Assembly (NCBI RefSeq): GCF_040436345.1
Contig: NC_133224.1
Coordinates: 14,826,703-14,890,702 of the forward strand
DNA length: 64,000 nt
Source: Pagrus major
Lineage: Eukaryota > Chordata > Actinopteri > Spariformes > Sparidae
Direction: 5' to 3'
The position numbers and the translations under genes were made by a program. A model generated the notes under the pieces. The model was not told the origin of the DNA. It saw nothing but the letters and a program-made list of their open reading frames with translations, and searched no databases. This document shows positions 1 to 13,689 of the stretch, piece by piece. Positions within the stretch are counted from its first letter, which is position 1. Every line of letters starts with the position of its first letter.

Positions 1-11
1 CTGTGTGGTGT

Positions 12-48
<37 letters not shown>

Positions 49-80
49 TGCCCATATGTGTGTGCATATGTGTGTGTGTG
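1..80. repeat. TG/CA microsatellite at the start of the cd99l2 3' UTR
   Basis: Interrupted TG tract ending at the base before the cd99l2 stop codon, so the mRNA 3' UTR begins with CA repeats. It continues to the left edge. Confidence 0.85.
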
Positions 81-3000
81 TTACACAGCATTCTCTTCGG
101 TGGGAGGTTCAGCATTGGGTGGCTCCAGGAGAGTTTGTTGGACTGTAGAGGCAAAACAAAACAAAGAACATCCGGTGGTTCATACACTTAACACAGCATC
201 AGGGGGCGTGGGGGAAGGGCAACGTTTTCATTTCAATCTTTTTTATCTATAATCCACATTTCTGTAAATGTGTCAGTGTTAGCAACTGGCTATTTTTCAA
301 TAGTAGTCCTTTGATCCAATTATGAACATTGGATCTGATAATAGTATTGTTTATACTATATACTGTACATACATGAACATATTGGGGCAGCTATAACTCA
401 GGAGGTAGAGCGGGTCGTCTAATAATCGGAACGTCACTGGCTCGAATCCCCGACCCCCCCAGCTGAACGTTGAAGTGTCCTTGAGCAAGATACTGAACCC
501 CAAATTACTCCTGATGAGCAGGTGACACCTTGCATGGCAGCCTCTGCCATCAGTGTGTGTGAATGTGACAAGTGTTGTAAAGCACTTTGAGTGTTTAGTA
601 GACTGGAAAAGTGCTGTAGAAATGGAAATCCATTCCATATACGTTTAATTTACTTTATTTGATACTTGATTAAGGGACTTAGGACTTTTACTCAATTACT
701 ATTTGTATGGATGGCTTTCACTTTTACCAGCGTGCTATTTAACCCGATATTTAACCCGAGTTTTGCTACAACCATTCACACAACCACTCACACACCGATG
801 GATCAGTCATTGGGAGCAATTTGGGGGTTTGGCCCATGGTCACTGTCACTGCGATGTGCAGCCGGGGATCTGCCTTCTGATTAGTGGATGACCCACTCTA
901 CCTCCTGAGCCACAGGAAAATTTGGCCAAGCGCAAGTATCTGTCCCTGACTGACTGATTGAGTGACTGATGAACTTACACCATTAATCACTTGAGTCTTG
1001 GATATTCCCCATTGGCCATTGCTCTTTCAAAATGAATAGATGTGACAGTTAGTTATTTACTATAACTCTATGAGTATAGGCTTGTAGGGGTTCATCCCTT
1101 TTTCCTGCCAGACTTAAGATTTTTAGTCTATACCCTCTCACTACATGGGACCCACCTCAGTCTCACCTTGTGTATAAACTGAGCTGAAGCCATAAACAGA
1201 TTTATCTCCAGCTAGCTAAAAGGTAACTTCTGTATTTTTCAAACTGAACCCTATTTTCCCATGTTTTTTTGTTGAAGGGAGTAATGGGGATGGCAGTTTT
1301 TGAAGTTAGTCCAGTACTGAATGCTGCAGCCAGCAGCTGTGAAGGGGCTGCAACATAACCCCTGCAGAGTGTTTGTGCACCACCAAAGTACTGTGCGTCC
1401 ACAGAGTACTGAGTACTGGCTCAGATTATTTTTCTAAGTGTCTGATAACATTAAAGAAAGGACCCAAATGAGAGAGACCTTTTTGTTAAAGAACAAAATC
1501 CTTTTTGGTTAACCAGAAACAGCCACTCACCAGACTCTGTTTGCAGAAACAGTCATTTATTGGCATAAAGAACACTTTCATCCAACCAAACGTGTGGAAC
1601 AGTGGAAAGATGAAGATGGTTCTGGTGAGTTTTATTTTGTTTTTCTGTCAAATGTCAACCCTAATACTCTATAATGAAGTATGTTTTAGGATGATACAGT
1701 TATTCTGCTAATGAATCTGGTGGCTTTGGGGAGAGCAATAGGTGATGTCTCTGGTTAAACAAAAAGGAACTTACTCTTTGACAGATACTTAGAAAAACAA
1801 TCTGAGCCTGTCGGTGGCAAAAACAAGAACTTTAAGTGGACACACTTTAACGGTGCACAACTGCATTAAACACTGCAGCCCACTTTGTGGCGGGCCGCTG
1901 TAGTGCTCGTCACTGGACCAATTTCAAAAATTGTTAGTCACTTAGACACAAAAACATGGGAAAATAGGACCCGGCTGAAAAACATCTAAGTACAATGCAG
2001 TAATATTGTAATGTAACTTATTACTATTAAATGAAAGTAACTAGTAATATTTTAATATTTAATACATTACATTTTGGAAGTAACTTGCTCAACACTGATA
2101 GTAGATGTGAGATGTGTTTACCTTGTGGTTCTGTAGCCACCACAGCCTCAGGGTTCTCAGCCTTCACCATGTCAGTATTCAGGCTCTCTGTCACAACGCA
2201 ACAACACAGTTACATAGCATCAACAAACACAAATACTACTGTTTTCTTACTGCTACTGCTTTTACTCAATTAAAATATTGTATCCAGCCTATTGATAAAA
2301 ACAATACTTTACTACAAGTAGGCCTACTAACTGATGAAGAAGTGTCTAGGATCGGGCTTGCATGAGCTACATATACATTCATCACTAAACTTGAATATTA
2401 TTTTTTATTCTTAGTAAGTAGTTTCATAATAGTGATCTTCTGAATCAGGTTGCACCATTAGAACATAAGAAACGTCTTCCAATAATTTCCAAATTTGTTG
2501 CTAGGAAACCGTTTAATCAAGAGGAATCAGCTATATAGACAGGTAGTCACTGTAGCATCACAAGCTAGCAAAACTTCCACGAATTATAGTTTTAGAGGCT
2601 CAAAAGATCAATCTTTTGTAAACGTAGGTATTTACTTGTGTTATTTTTACAAAATGTAATTAAAAAAATGTTTCTCTTCACTCTAAAAAGGTCATACATT
2701 AGCAAGCTGATGTTGGCTTTGTCATTAGGTTCAGTTAGCTACACAGCAGTTACACTTACAGTTAGTGGGTATAAATATTTAGGAATAAACTAGCCTCTAC
2801 ATATATATATATATATAAACAATTGTTAGCATTTTGCAGGTCATTTTAACCCGCTGTGCACCCAGTTCCTCGATCTACCATCATTGTCCAGCTCCAGAAG
2901 AACAGCATAATGAGGCCCTTAAGTATGTTAGAATTTGAGTTAAAATAAAACAAAACAAAACAAAACAATTTAATTATCCACAGAATGTGAAGAAATAAGA

Positions 3001-4639
3001 GTTTTGATGTCATGTCAAAGACATCTACGTATTGTGTTGAAGAGATATGGACAGAAGTTAGAATGCTAACCAGCCTAGCCTGTCCTTTCTTGTAATACCA
3101 CTTTGGCTAACTGAGCTACCCAGCTAACGGCATTTACCATTTGCAGCAGTTAGTAGTTACTCGGGTGATTTGTTGCCCCCCATTTTTTGTATTTAAGAGG
3201 TGGCCAATTCTTACAAATTGTGAAGTGTGTAATGCTTCCTCTGCCACAAGTCACTCTATATCAAAGGTGACCAACTAAGCTAAGCTGATGGCCAGAATGA
3301 ACCATCAATCCTTAAATCACATTTAAGTGTATTTACTGTACAAACTCTGTTGGGAATGTTAAGGGCTATAGTTCCATTATCTAAAGAAGACATTACCACT
3401 GCAAATACACTAATCGCCAGATAGTGGCTAGTCATTCTGTTGTTGGGAGTAAATCAATGTCTGAGTGCTGTGTTGTGGTTTTAAATGGATTTGTTAACTG
3501 CTGCCACCTTACACTGTAGGTTGTGTAGTCGGACATTTCCCTTTCACTTTAAACTACAAGAACACTCCAACATATTTAACAAGATGCATATTTCTCCATG
3601 TTTGCAAGTCATACCTACATTTAGTAAGGATTACAGTACAGGTAGTAAGGATAAGTTTAATATATCTTTGCCCCTTAAATTTATTTGGAAGTTTTTGCCT
3701 TCGCCAATGAGGTTATGTTTTCATCTGCGTCTATTTGTTGGCTGGTTGTCAGCAGGATTCCACAAAAAGTACTGAACAGATTTCCACAAAACTTGGATGG
3801 GGGTTGGTCTCGGCCCAGGATTGACCCCATTAACTTTTGGTGCTAATGCGGATAAACGGACGGATCCAGAATTTTTTTCTCACTTTCTTTAGCAGTGTGA
3901 GCATTTTTCGACAGTTTTGTTAATTTCTCAGGGAATGACGCATGATGAAAAAAATCAGGAGTATTAAGGCAGCTGGTATCTATGAGTGAGTACAAATTGA
4001 TGCAGATCCTTAATCTGGTGAGCTCAAATTATGGTTGAGCAGTTATAGGAGGTTTTTAAATTTAGATTTGAGTTTGCTACTGGATTAGGCTTGATTTAAA
4101 GGGGATTGTTGGGCTTTGGCAAAGGTAGGGGCTTTACTGAGTGCCATTCTAGTGTTGCAGCAGGTGATGCTATAAGGGAGTTCCTGATTATGTTGTTGCT
4201 TTTTATTGGATGATGCTACAGATGTTTAGTAACTGATTTAAACATTACTATAATGTCCTTACCTACTTGGACATTTATTTAACACTGCATTCAAATGTAG
4301 AGCTACAGTACATTGAATGTTTGGCCACTCTGGTGGAACAGAACAGGTTTAAGTTTTTACATTGATTGTCTTAGCGAACAGTTAGATATGTATACATACA
4401 GCAGACACAGAGCACAATTAGCATAGATTTTGTCTCCACTTAGGCAGTAGTTTTAGTATTTTCATTTTACAATGTCCTGAATCCTGATGGACGGACTGTA
4501 ATGTAAAAGCCTTACGTTGTATACCGAAGCACAGCTTCTTCTTCTGGTAGGAGATGTAGCTGCTGATTGCACCCACAAGCGCCATGGCAACCGCACTAGC
4601 AATCCCTGCAATGGTGCCCACCTCTGCTGTTGTGTCTGG

Positions 4640-4721
<82 letters not shown>

Positions 4722-7700
4722 CCATATACACACACAGTAAACTAACTGAGCCAAACAGACAGACACGCATTTATGAACACACTGGAGACAGGGAAAACCC
4801 ACCACTTTTGTCGTCATACTGGTTAATCCGGTCTTTGTCACCACTTGGTCCACCTGTGGAAGCACAGAAAACCAACCCATGTTCTCACATCTGTTTGAAA
4901 TGTTAGAATGAAGTGTTGGCTTCTTATATAACAACCAGAGTTATACATGGATTGTTTTTTATAAAAGGTCCAGACGTTACCTTTGCCTTTGTCAGGTTTG
5001 TATGTATCATCTTTACCAACATCTATCAGATCACTGTCAGAAAATTCACCTGAAAGAAGAGAAATAGATAATCACCACACTGTTGGTGAAGAATGAAGTG
5101 ACTTAATGATAAAGTGTAACTGCTTAAAGGTACAAGAAACTCTAAATTATAAATTAGTACATTGCTTTAATTGTCATCTGTGGGGTTGTTTAAGTAACTT
5201 GGCATACGAGTTGCAGATGCTGGTCTCATTCCTCATGTCAACTGATACTCAATCAGTGTGCTTTCAGTCCAGATTGCCCAAATCCATATCCATGATTCCA
5301 TGAGACTTCACTAAATGCTTTGCACAGACATCAAATGTTTACCTGTATATACTAACATAGTTCTAAATCAAGTTTCCTGACGGTGTAATTTGTAGAATAT
5401 GCTCAGAATTCAAAAGTAGCTACAAAAATATAGGGGGAAGCAGAGTAACAGACAACTGCTCCTCTTTGCTAGATATTCTTGGTGATCCAGCAAGCCTGAC
5501 TCCACTGACATGAACACACATGACATCACCGCAGTACGGCATGCACATAGTGAACAATTACTTTTTACCTCTTCATCACTTTTTACTTTATATGGCGTTT
5601 GTTTTGTGAAACGTGCAGTGGAACTTTGTAGTTGTCACTTTCATGCAGTTGATCTGTGCTCAATAGACTCTCAAGTCTTTGAGAGTGCCATTTCCTGTTA
5701 AATCAGCTGCTGTGGTTTTTTGTGAAATGGCATACAGTGGGAGAGGAGCCAATCGGATGTCAGCAGCAGACAAAAACAGCATGTAGAGCAACACATCACA
5801 TTTTAATCTGTCAATTGAGGATCGACTGTTTTAGTGAGTTTTGATTTGTTTATGCCATTAAGTGTGCTTAATGAGTTAACAAGGCAATTAAGCTCATCTT
5901 CATTTGGAAAAAGAGAGAAACTTTAATTCAGACATTTACTGTTTAGTAGGGAAAGAGTATTTCATTTTTGAATTTTTAAATTTATTATGTGAGTTTATTA
6001 TGCTAAGAAGCTTGTGAAACGTAAAATTAGCTAACACAAGGACATCCAGCTGAAACTACGCGGCTATCAGACTATCAACTCTTGTGGTACACAGTGGCAT
6101 TATGAAACATGACGGGCCAGCGCTAGCTAGTTAGAATGCTATCTGCGGTATCATTGCAACAAATTACATAAACATCTTTGACATAACTTCAACACTGTTG
6201 TTTCTTTACACTCTGTTAAAAATGCTAATTATCATTTTTTTAAACGTTTTAAACTAAATTTCTGGCCATACCTTACAAATTGTTTCTTGAAGTATTACTT
6301 TTTGCCTACAATGCAGAATTTAATCTATAGCCCAGCAGATACTGGATTTATGAGACAGATGCGAATATTGATATTTTGCACTTTTAAAAAATCAATAATG
6401 AATATGTTTTATTGTTTTATGTTTTTTGACAAGATAATATTACCTATGAAAAATATTTTACAGTGAAAGTAAAACTAACTTTGCTGTTCACGGACATTTA
6501 CACTAAAACCAATATACTGTATCTATAATAAACTGATACTGGTGGATATATCAGTCCAGCTCCAACACTCAGTATACATTACAGTTTTTATTAACTAACT
6601 CAAATAACATTAAAGGTTAATCACTGGTAGTCTTATAGCTTATTATATAATTGTACATCAGAGTACATATGGGAATGGACTTTGAAACTGTATTTTGTTC
6701 TTTGTTCTTCATGTGAAGCAGAAGACAGTGTCGCTGTGTCATGAAGTGGGAGGGGATGATGAGTAACGGAAGAAAACAATGAGCTCCTTCTCTTGAAGAG
6801 AGTGTTCTTCAGTGGCACTAAACAAAAGAGCACTTATTCAAACATAGTTTGAACACAGCTCAAATGTTCTTGTAATGAGCTGTATGCACTCATTAAAACT
6901 TCCAAACTTCTATGGAAGTTTTACAGGAATATCAGAACATATGAAGAGAATTTTACATCTACTGCACAAGTCCTTCATTCAGAGTTTTTCACTGCACATT
7001 GTGACTGTATGCCTGATACATTACATGCATGAAAACAACAACAAGTTGCTTTTGTTGAAACAAGGAAACCAGTGAGCTGTGATGAACAGAAAATCACCAA
7101 TCAGCAAAGACACCAAACACCCTGGGTTCAGTGTGTGTAAGCATGTTGGTTTCAGCACCAATGATGAGAAGTTTTCATTCATTCATATCTATAAATGCTT
7201 ATCGTTTGCAGGTTGCAGGGGCCTGGTACTGATCCCAACAGACTTGCACGTCTCTGGACTGAGGGAGGAACCAGAGAGAACCCACATAGACACAGGGAGA
7301 ACATGCAAACTCCACACAGAAACACCCCAGCCAGCAGGTTCAAACCCAGAACCTTCTTGCTGTGAGGCAACAGTACTAAAATGAATTTATACTGTTACTA
7401 ATACTAATCCTTTGGGAGATAATCCCACCCACCTCCCTGCCCCTTGTTCTTATCCTTTCCACCAATGTCATTGTTGGGGTCCAAGGCATCAGCCAGGTCA
7501 AAGCCATCGCCAGCTGTAGAGGTCAGAAGGTCAGTGATCAATGTTATTGCAACATAAATGCAAACACAGCAGTTTAAAAAATCATGTGAGAGGGAACAAA
7601 CAGAATCAAACACAAAGCAAACTGATCCAAAAGACTGATAGAGATACTGTGAGCTTTTGTCTTAAGCTATTTAATGAATTGGACTGTATGGATATCTGTG

Positions 7701-10111
7701 CCCAAATATACTGAGTATATAATGATATACCTTTGTATCTCTATAGAGGTGCAGCCTGTTGCACCAGCTGAACGTAAAGTGCGACTGAAAGTTAACAGTA
7801 TGTGAAGTCAACAGTAACTGCTTCACTCTAACTGCTTATTTTGACACTAAAATCAACTTGTTCAGTTCCACAGTAGCCTCCACTAACTGTGGGCAAAATC
7901 AAGGTTTCATTGATTAAAAAAGGAAAAGTTTTACGCTGTCATATCTAAACTCTCTAATATGATAGAGAGTGAATTATTTATGAGAAAAATTCAATGATCA
8001 TTTATTGATCACTTCTGCACATTGTTAATATTTTATATTATATTATATTATATTTTATTTTTGACATCATGTTACAGGCCAGATGGAGGGGGAGGGGGGG
8101 GGGCCGGGGGCCAGCAGTTTGAGACCCCTGCTGTAAACCAAAGAATTGGACAAATTTAAATTATGACCCAATGATGAGAAGTTGGAGGATCACTGAAGAC
8201 ATGAATATCTGAACCAAATTCTCTGAAATATGTGATCGTTTTAATAATCTGATCAATTCAGTGTGGACCAAAGTGGTGACACTGACATCCAAAAAAAGGT
8301 TTTATCAGCAGAATGGTGAGTATTACCGGACTCTGTTATTGTTCTAATGGAATTAGTGCTGTGGAAATGTACATTATACTGACTGTATTAAGACTACCCA
8401 TAAACACGTGTGCAGTGTTGAATTTGGATTAGCAAATTAAAACAGAGGAGGATCTGAAAACAGGCTTATAAAATATAAAGCAGGTCAAAGGAGAGATAAA
8501 GGGGAGTTTGCAGTAAAGACCAGGTGCTCTCTGCAGCGGAGTTCCACGTTTTAGGAGGAAATCTGACTATAAACACAGAGGTGTGTTCTCTCACCTGGCT
8601 TGGGTTTGGGCTTGGCTGGGGCCTTTGTGCCTGTGGGGACTTTAGGCACAACCTTGGGGGGGCTTTTGGTGGTAGTGGTGGTGGTGCCATCGACTTTAAA
8701 GTAATCCTCCAGATCCAACTCTGCAGAGAACATTGACAGCACTGTATCTGAATATAATCAAATACATTTACAGATGAATCTGGTAACTGATTTGTGTGTT
8801 CTGCCATCTAGCAGCGGCAACATTATTTCGTTGGCAACTCAGTATCTGCTGCGACAGCAGCATGGGTAGGTAGATTAAAGACATGTGACAGTGGCCCCAA
8901 GTGGCTGATAAAGGTACCTTATATGGATAGTGATCGTAATGTTATTTACATTTTACATATTAGACATTGGTTACAAGAACAGTCCATAATCAATCAAGAT
9001 CTTTGTTCAGTCATTACAGACCAAAAACATTGGTAAAACATTTAAAATATGAATGTAATTCAAGATTATTTCATTATCGCCTGGTGATGAGCAACAAAAT
9101 GCAAACTACAGGTCACTCATAGAGGGTCAAAGTTACTATAACAACTAATTAATCAATGAATTAATTAATGAATTAATAATAGTATCAATTATAGTATATA
9201 GTATACTGTATATCATGCATCCCTAATGTAAGACAGTGTCAGAAAGTCAAATCTAAACCAAGAATACAGTAAACAGCCATGCTAACTGATATTAACAAAC
9301 AGGTGAGTATCTCCAAACTAGTGTTGAAAAGCAGCAAGATGCTGTACAGACAGCTTTAGCTGGTTCTTACCTCCTCCTGCACCTCCTGCACCTCCTGCAC
9401 CTCCTGCTCCTCCTGCTCCTCCTGCCGGTGCTGTTGGCTTTTGTGAAGGGGTCGCTATTGTGAAAGTGAAAGATTAATTATATATCGTATTTATTTAGAT
9501 ATTATACTTATATTGGATATTCTACAATATATATATATTTTTGTCTATATGTATTTATTTTAAACTGTATATATGTTCTATGTTTGTGTAGCATGAAGGA
9601 GTGACAAACTTTAATTTAGTTATGTAACCCTGTGTTGTATAATGACAAATAAATCAACTTAAACCATGAACTGTGAGCAGATCTCTAATCATCTAATATA
9701 ATGAAATCACCAGGACCTTAACACTTAAATCAGTGACTGGTGCCATATTTTACTTACATGGTTTACTGTCATCAACATCAAGAGCATCAGACAGGTCAAA
9801 GCCATCCTGAGACAGGACTACAGTATGGAGAGTACAGAGGGATGGACAGAGGAAGCAGACACGTTACACTGACTGACACATAAAACAAACAGGGTTCAGT
9901 GCATGCTGTATCAAACCGTTCCCTTTGATTTAAGCTTCTCATATTTTAATATTCGCTTTTCCAGGCCCTGCTGGTGTTACTGTGTCACATACAAAACCCT
10001 GGTCCTGGTGCCAAACTGAGCCCACAGTGCACTAATCCTCTCTGTTGTCTGGGCTGCAGAGCTCAGATCAGTTACTAAAAAAGAAACAAAAGCAGAGACA
10101 ACAAAAGCAGA

Positions 10112-10172
<61 letters not shown>

Positions 10173-13114
10173 AGTGTGAGTGTGAGTGTGTGTATGTGTA
10201 GTGTGTTATCTGTAGAGGATGAGACTAACATTCAGATTGTGCAACATTGTGAACATTTTTATCCTCACCTCCGCCTACAAATTAATATATACAACAGTAT
10301 TTACGGACCTTTCTTATCTTTGTAATCCTAATCCACTCCATCAGTGAATATAAAAGGAATTGATAATGCTATGAAATTTTACTTTGACTTAATAATGGCT
10401 ATATTTTTCTAGTCTATTTGTCTGTGTAGACAACTTTGGTACTGCAACTTAGAAACTCCTCTGGATCCCAAAAAGCATTGTTCACCATAAAAAAGAGACG
10501 TCTGTAGAAGTGTTGACTGATGCCTCCCACCGCAAACAAGGTTAATTATCAAACCAGGAAGATTCAATTATCATTTGTTTATATTTCCCCAAGCCAAAAA
10601 GTGACATCATGTGAGTATTAAATCTATATCTAGAGTATGAAAGAAGTGAAGAAAGAAATTTTGGTGAAGAACCAAAATGAGAAGTTTATTTTGCCTTTTG
10701 TATTTTATTGGAACTACAACACATTATTTACAAGATTTAGCAAGAACTATTAAGTTTGACCACATGATGCAGTGTTTAGAGTGGACAGTATATACATTTT
10801 TTACATACATTTTTCCTTTTACAGGAACTGCTTTATAGCAGTATTAATATTATGATTTATTGTATGGTTTCTTCTACAGACCGTTTTACCGTCTCCTCAT
10901 CCCAAAATCATGCTGTAGTAGCAATTTCTGTATTTGTTCCTTCACTCAGCTCTATCCTTCCTTGTCTATTTTTTGTATCTGGTTTTTTCTTGATGTGCTG
11001 TAACACCATTTTATCTGGGGATCAATAAACTCCTATTAAACTAAACTCTGCTTTAGCTTCCTATCCATGCCAGGGCAGATTTTAAACTGCTCCTTTTAAT
11101 GATTATGGCATTTCTATTACAGACAGACAGGAAACGTTGGGACAGAGCAAGAGCTTAACAGTGTAACATGTTAACTTTAACGTGTAACAGAGGTTCCAAG
11201 CTAGAATCGAACATGCAATTATTGATCCTCAGTTACAAGGACGCCTAATGTAAAATACCACATGGATTAGCTCCAACAAAGCTTTTCACATTACTAAAGC
11301 CTATCCTTTTAAATGAGCCTATCTGGTAGGGCTGGGTGAAATGGGCTTAAAATAATATCATCACACTTTATCGCTATATTGCCCTAAACACAACATATAT
11401 CTCGATATTTGAAATCTCCTCTAAAGCTCTTCGTAAATGCAAGGACTGGGCAACACAATGTTTTATCACTTTCATTTTTTTTTACCAAATACCTCGACAT
11501 AAATATTGTGACAATATTGTTGAGATGGTTATTATAGTATACTATACTACTATTATATTTTGGTAGTATGATATATTTTGACACAATATTAACACAATGG
11601 GATTTTTTTAATAAATAATCATCAGTAGTATGGATATAATGACTTAGTGGGTAAAGGCAAGTACTAAAACAAGTACAACAGTGTGTTAAGTTCCCTTTAC
11701 TGTAATGCAGCCAATAAACCAGGAAAAGACAACACTTATGACTTATCACTGTATGACCTTATGCAAAATCTAAGACCAAATGTAATCTCATACTTAACTA
11801 ATATCAATATACTGCCCAGCCCCACAAAAGATACGCTTCATTCCTCATTCGTGTGAACAGCAGTGGTATGTGTTGCTGTGAGTTGGGGCTATACAAATAT
11901 AATTGACTTGTTGCAGTCTAAAGCGAGAGGGGAGAGGGGGACTGTGAAAGCACTTTAATGTGATTGTTTATGACCGACCACGTCACCACTGCTGCATCTT
12001 TAAAGTTGCCAAAGATTTTAGTGTTGTGATGGCTTTCATTTCTGGCAGGAGAGCGTTATTTTACCAAAGAGGATTGAGGCCATGGTAACAACTAGAACCA
12101 TCTATAACATTCAGATGGGTGCATCCCTGCAGCAGTAAGATGGAAGTCCTGCCTACAATATAATACCACACCATGTCTTAACCTAACCCCAACTAACTCT
12201 TATATCAGAAATAAAATATTTATGTAAAGTACCTGACAAAAGCATGTTAAATCATATGCCTAAACCCAAAAGCGAGCCAAAATTAATTCACATAATTTGC
12301 ATTTCATTTGTATGCAGCATTGCAGTTACTAGCCAACCACTGAATAGATAAATAATGTTTTCAGTTTCTGCAGCTTTTCCGTCAGTCCATGCCTTAAATC
12401 GACGAGTTATTGTGCTGACCTTTGGAAGAAAGAAACACCCCTCATCAAATACATTAAAAATGTCAGGGGGTGTCTCTGCAGCTGGGGGTCTGGATGGTGG
12501 TAATATGAGGTCGAGATCATACGGGTTTGAAGACATGTGCTACAGTAATATAGAATGAAATCATTTGCTTTTAAATTATTCACCTATAAGTGACTAACTT
12601 TCTATATTCATGATCACTGGAAGTGACATCATTTTCAGCATGGCACATGCGGCTGTAATCCAGACAGACGGAGGCTGCTGTGGGTGGTGCCACATCACTC
12701 TGATCTCTGATACATGTCATTATTCGATAGAACCGGACCCTTTAGAATCGTTTATATTGTGTATTACCGAACCTATGCCAGCTGGTTAACATCAGCATCA
12801 GTAATATATGGACCAAGAGCAAAGGGAGGCACTATTACTGAATCTTCAATAATCAAAAATCAACATGTAAATCTGTAATAACTGGAAGTGAACGCATTAT
12901 TATTCTGAGTGGGTATTTAATAAATGGATCTGTGCTCTCAGTCCAATGAGCGTCTGCTTCCAGGCCGGTGTTCCGTTATTCGGCCTCAAATCAAAGTGCG
13001 GCACAAAAGGCAGAACATGTGGATGTGCTGAGGTGTGCGGGACAAAGCCTTACCTTCCAGCGGCAGCAGCAGCGCCAGCAGCACACAGAGCGACCACACA
13101 GAGCGGCTAGCCAT
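81..13114 (-). CDS. cd99l2: CD99 antigen-like protein 2 (complete CDS, 10 coding exons)
   Basis: Type I membrane glycoprotein of the CD99 family, which acts in cell adhesion and leukocyte passage through endothelium. Coding exons in transcript order: 13114-13054, 9817-9758, 9454-9371, 8720-8595, 7513-7433, 5049-4981, 4853-~4803, 4635-4516, 2187-2122, 142-81; total 780 nt, 259 residues, close to human CD99L2 (about 262). Exon 1 encodes a signal peptide (about residues 1-20, Leu-rich). Then come acidic modules DGFDLSDALD and DGFDLADALD, an Ala-Gly-Gly repeat, a Thr/Pro/Lys stretch, FSDSDL, YKPDKGKG, and one membrane helix (about 183-206) followed by SYISYQKKKLCF. The helix and QKK-type tail match CD99L2 better than CD99. 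Every intron is phase 1. The donor of exon 7 is the least certain boundary (4803 or 4806). Stop TAA is at 83-81; the 3' UTR leaves the window. The first intron is about 3.2 kb. Confidence 0.93.
383..650 (+). mobile_element. tRNA-derived SINE (plus orientation)
   Basis: Starts with a tRNA-like head: ACTCAGGAGGTAGAG (box A-like) and GGCTCGAATCC (box B-like). The body carries CCTTGAGCAAGATACTGAACC and the tail AAAGCACTTTGAGTG, a form common in fish SINEs with an L2-like LINE tail. It lies in the last intron of cd99l2, antisense to the gene's SINE partner at 700-918. Confidence 0.75.
700..918 (-). mobile_element. Second SINE copy, inverted
   Basis: On the minus strand this reads GGCTCAGGAGGTAGAG, then TAATCAGAAGG, CCCCAAATTGCTCC and GTGTGTGA, the same family as the SINE at 383-650 but in the opposite direction and more diverged. 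About 50 bp separate the two, giving an inverted pair in the cd99l2 pre-mRNA. Confidence 0.65.
1990..2097. mobile_element. hAT-like non-autonomous element, one end
   Basis: AT-rich stretch with alternating GTAAT/ATTAC motifs that ends AAGTAACTTGCTCAACACTG, a typical fish hAT-type terminus. Only this end is clear. It stops about 25 bp from exon 9 of cd99l2. Confidence 0.45.
3690..4165. mobile_element. Dispersed DNA-transposon-like repeat
   Basis: Begins near CCTTCGCCAATGAGGTTATG and ends near GGGCTTTGGCAAAGG...GAGTGCCATTCTAG, with an internal AAAAAAATCAGG and TATCTATGAGTGAG. I recognise this arrangement as a repeat common in fish genomes; its class is uncertain. It lies in cd99l2 intron 8. 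Confidence 0.5.
4642..4720. repeat. CA microsatellite abutting cd99l2 exon 8
   Basis: About 39 uninterrupted CA units. In the cd99l2 transcript it reads as GU repeats ending six bases before the acceptor AG of the transmembrane exon, replacing the usual polypyrimidine tract apart from a short UUUCC. Confidence 0.95.
7175..7385 (-). mobile_element. tRNA-like SINE, minus orientation
   Basis: The minus strand reads GTTGCCTCACAGCAAGAAGG, then GGGTTTGAACC (box B-like), GTGTGGAGTTTGCATG, TTCTCCCTGTGTC and a CCCTCAGTCCAGAGAC stretch, ending toward GCATTTATAGATATGAATG. This is a very common fish interspersed repeat. It lies in cd99l2 intron 5, about 50 bp from exon 5. Confidence 0.65.
8060..8135. 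mobile_element. hAT-like terminus
   Basis: Contains GCCAGCAGTTTGAGACCCC, the complement of the CAGGGGTCTCAAACT end of hAT-type elements, next to a G-rich run. No partner end was found, so it is a fragment. Confidence 0.35.
10114..10171. repeat. TG microsatellite
   Basis: Roughly 29 GT units in cd99l2 intron 1, followed by related GTGAGTGTGAG variants. Confidence 0.95.
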
Positions 13115-13689
13115 GACTCCAGTCCCCACAGACAACAACACCGGTACAAAGTGACAATGGAGCGTTTAAATAACGGGCCCGTCGCAAATTCGTCTGTCTA
13201 GCGTCCAGCTCCGTCCCACTAGAAAGCCGCATTCAAGGCGTTCACTATGGCAGTCTGTGACACTCCCACACAGCGCCACTTCCTGCCACACCCTTCACAA
13301 TAAAAGTCTGTACTCACAAAAAGGAAGCGCTGTAGCTGTTTAGTCCTGCCAACAATAGAGAGGACAAAAGACAAGCAGCAATGGCCCTGAACTGTTATAT
13401 AATAGTGCAGAGCTAATAGGCTAATAAACAGGAAGTTTCAAGCATGTCGTGCAAGAAAAAAGAAGTCAGTGTATGTTAGGCAGACAGGACATTCTGTGAG
13501 TGTGACTGGCTTCTATCAGTGACTGGCATACAATTGGATGACAGAGGTCACCATCAGTTCCTCTGAATTGTGTTTGACTGCATTTCAGTGACATGTTTAA
13601 GTGACATGTTTAAGTAAGCTTTAGCAAGATTTCTAAATGTAAAATATAAACTTTGGTTTGAACATGTTTTCAACTTAACAGCTCTGTGT
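13115..13689 (-). promoter_or_regulatory. cd99l2 upstream region
   Basis: Sequence just 5' of the cd99l2 start codon. On the minus strand a TTATTTAAA-like AT patch lies near 13163-13173, about 50 bp before the ATG; it could be a TATA-type element or chance. The stretch is locally richer in CG dinucleotides than the flanks. No upstream coding exon was recognised, and nothing else is apparent to 13.69 kb. Confidence 0.3.

Noticed and set aside
10000..10072. Possible extra cd99l2 exon (minus strand, VTDLSSAAQTTERIS...) after a good acceptor
   Set aside because: No donor in phase 1 was found, whereas all other cd99l2 introns are phase 1, and the peptide has no likeness to CD99L2.
12288..12536. 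82-codon minus-strand frame in cd99l2 intron 1
   Set aside because: No recognisable domain, no matching splice phase, no repeat similarity I could name.
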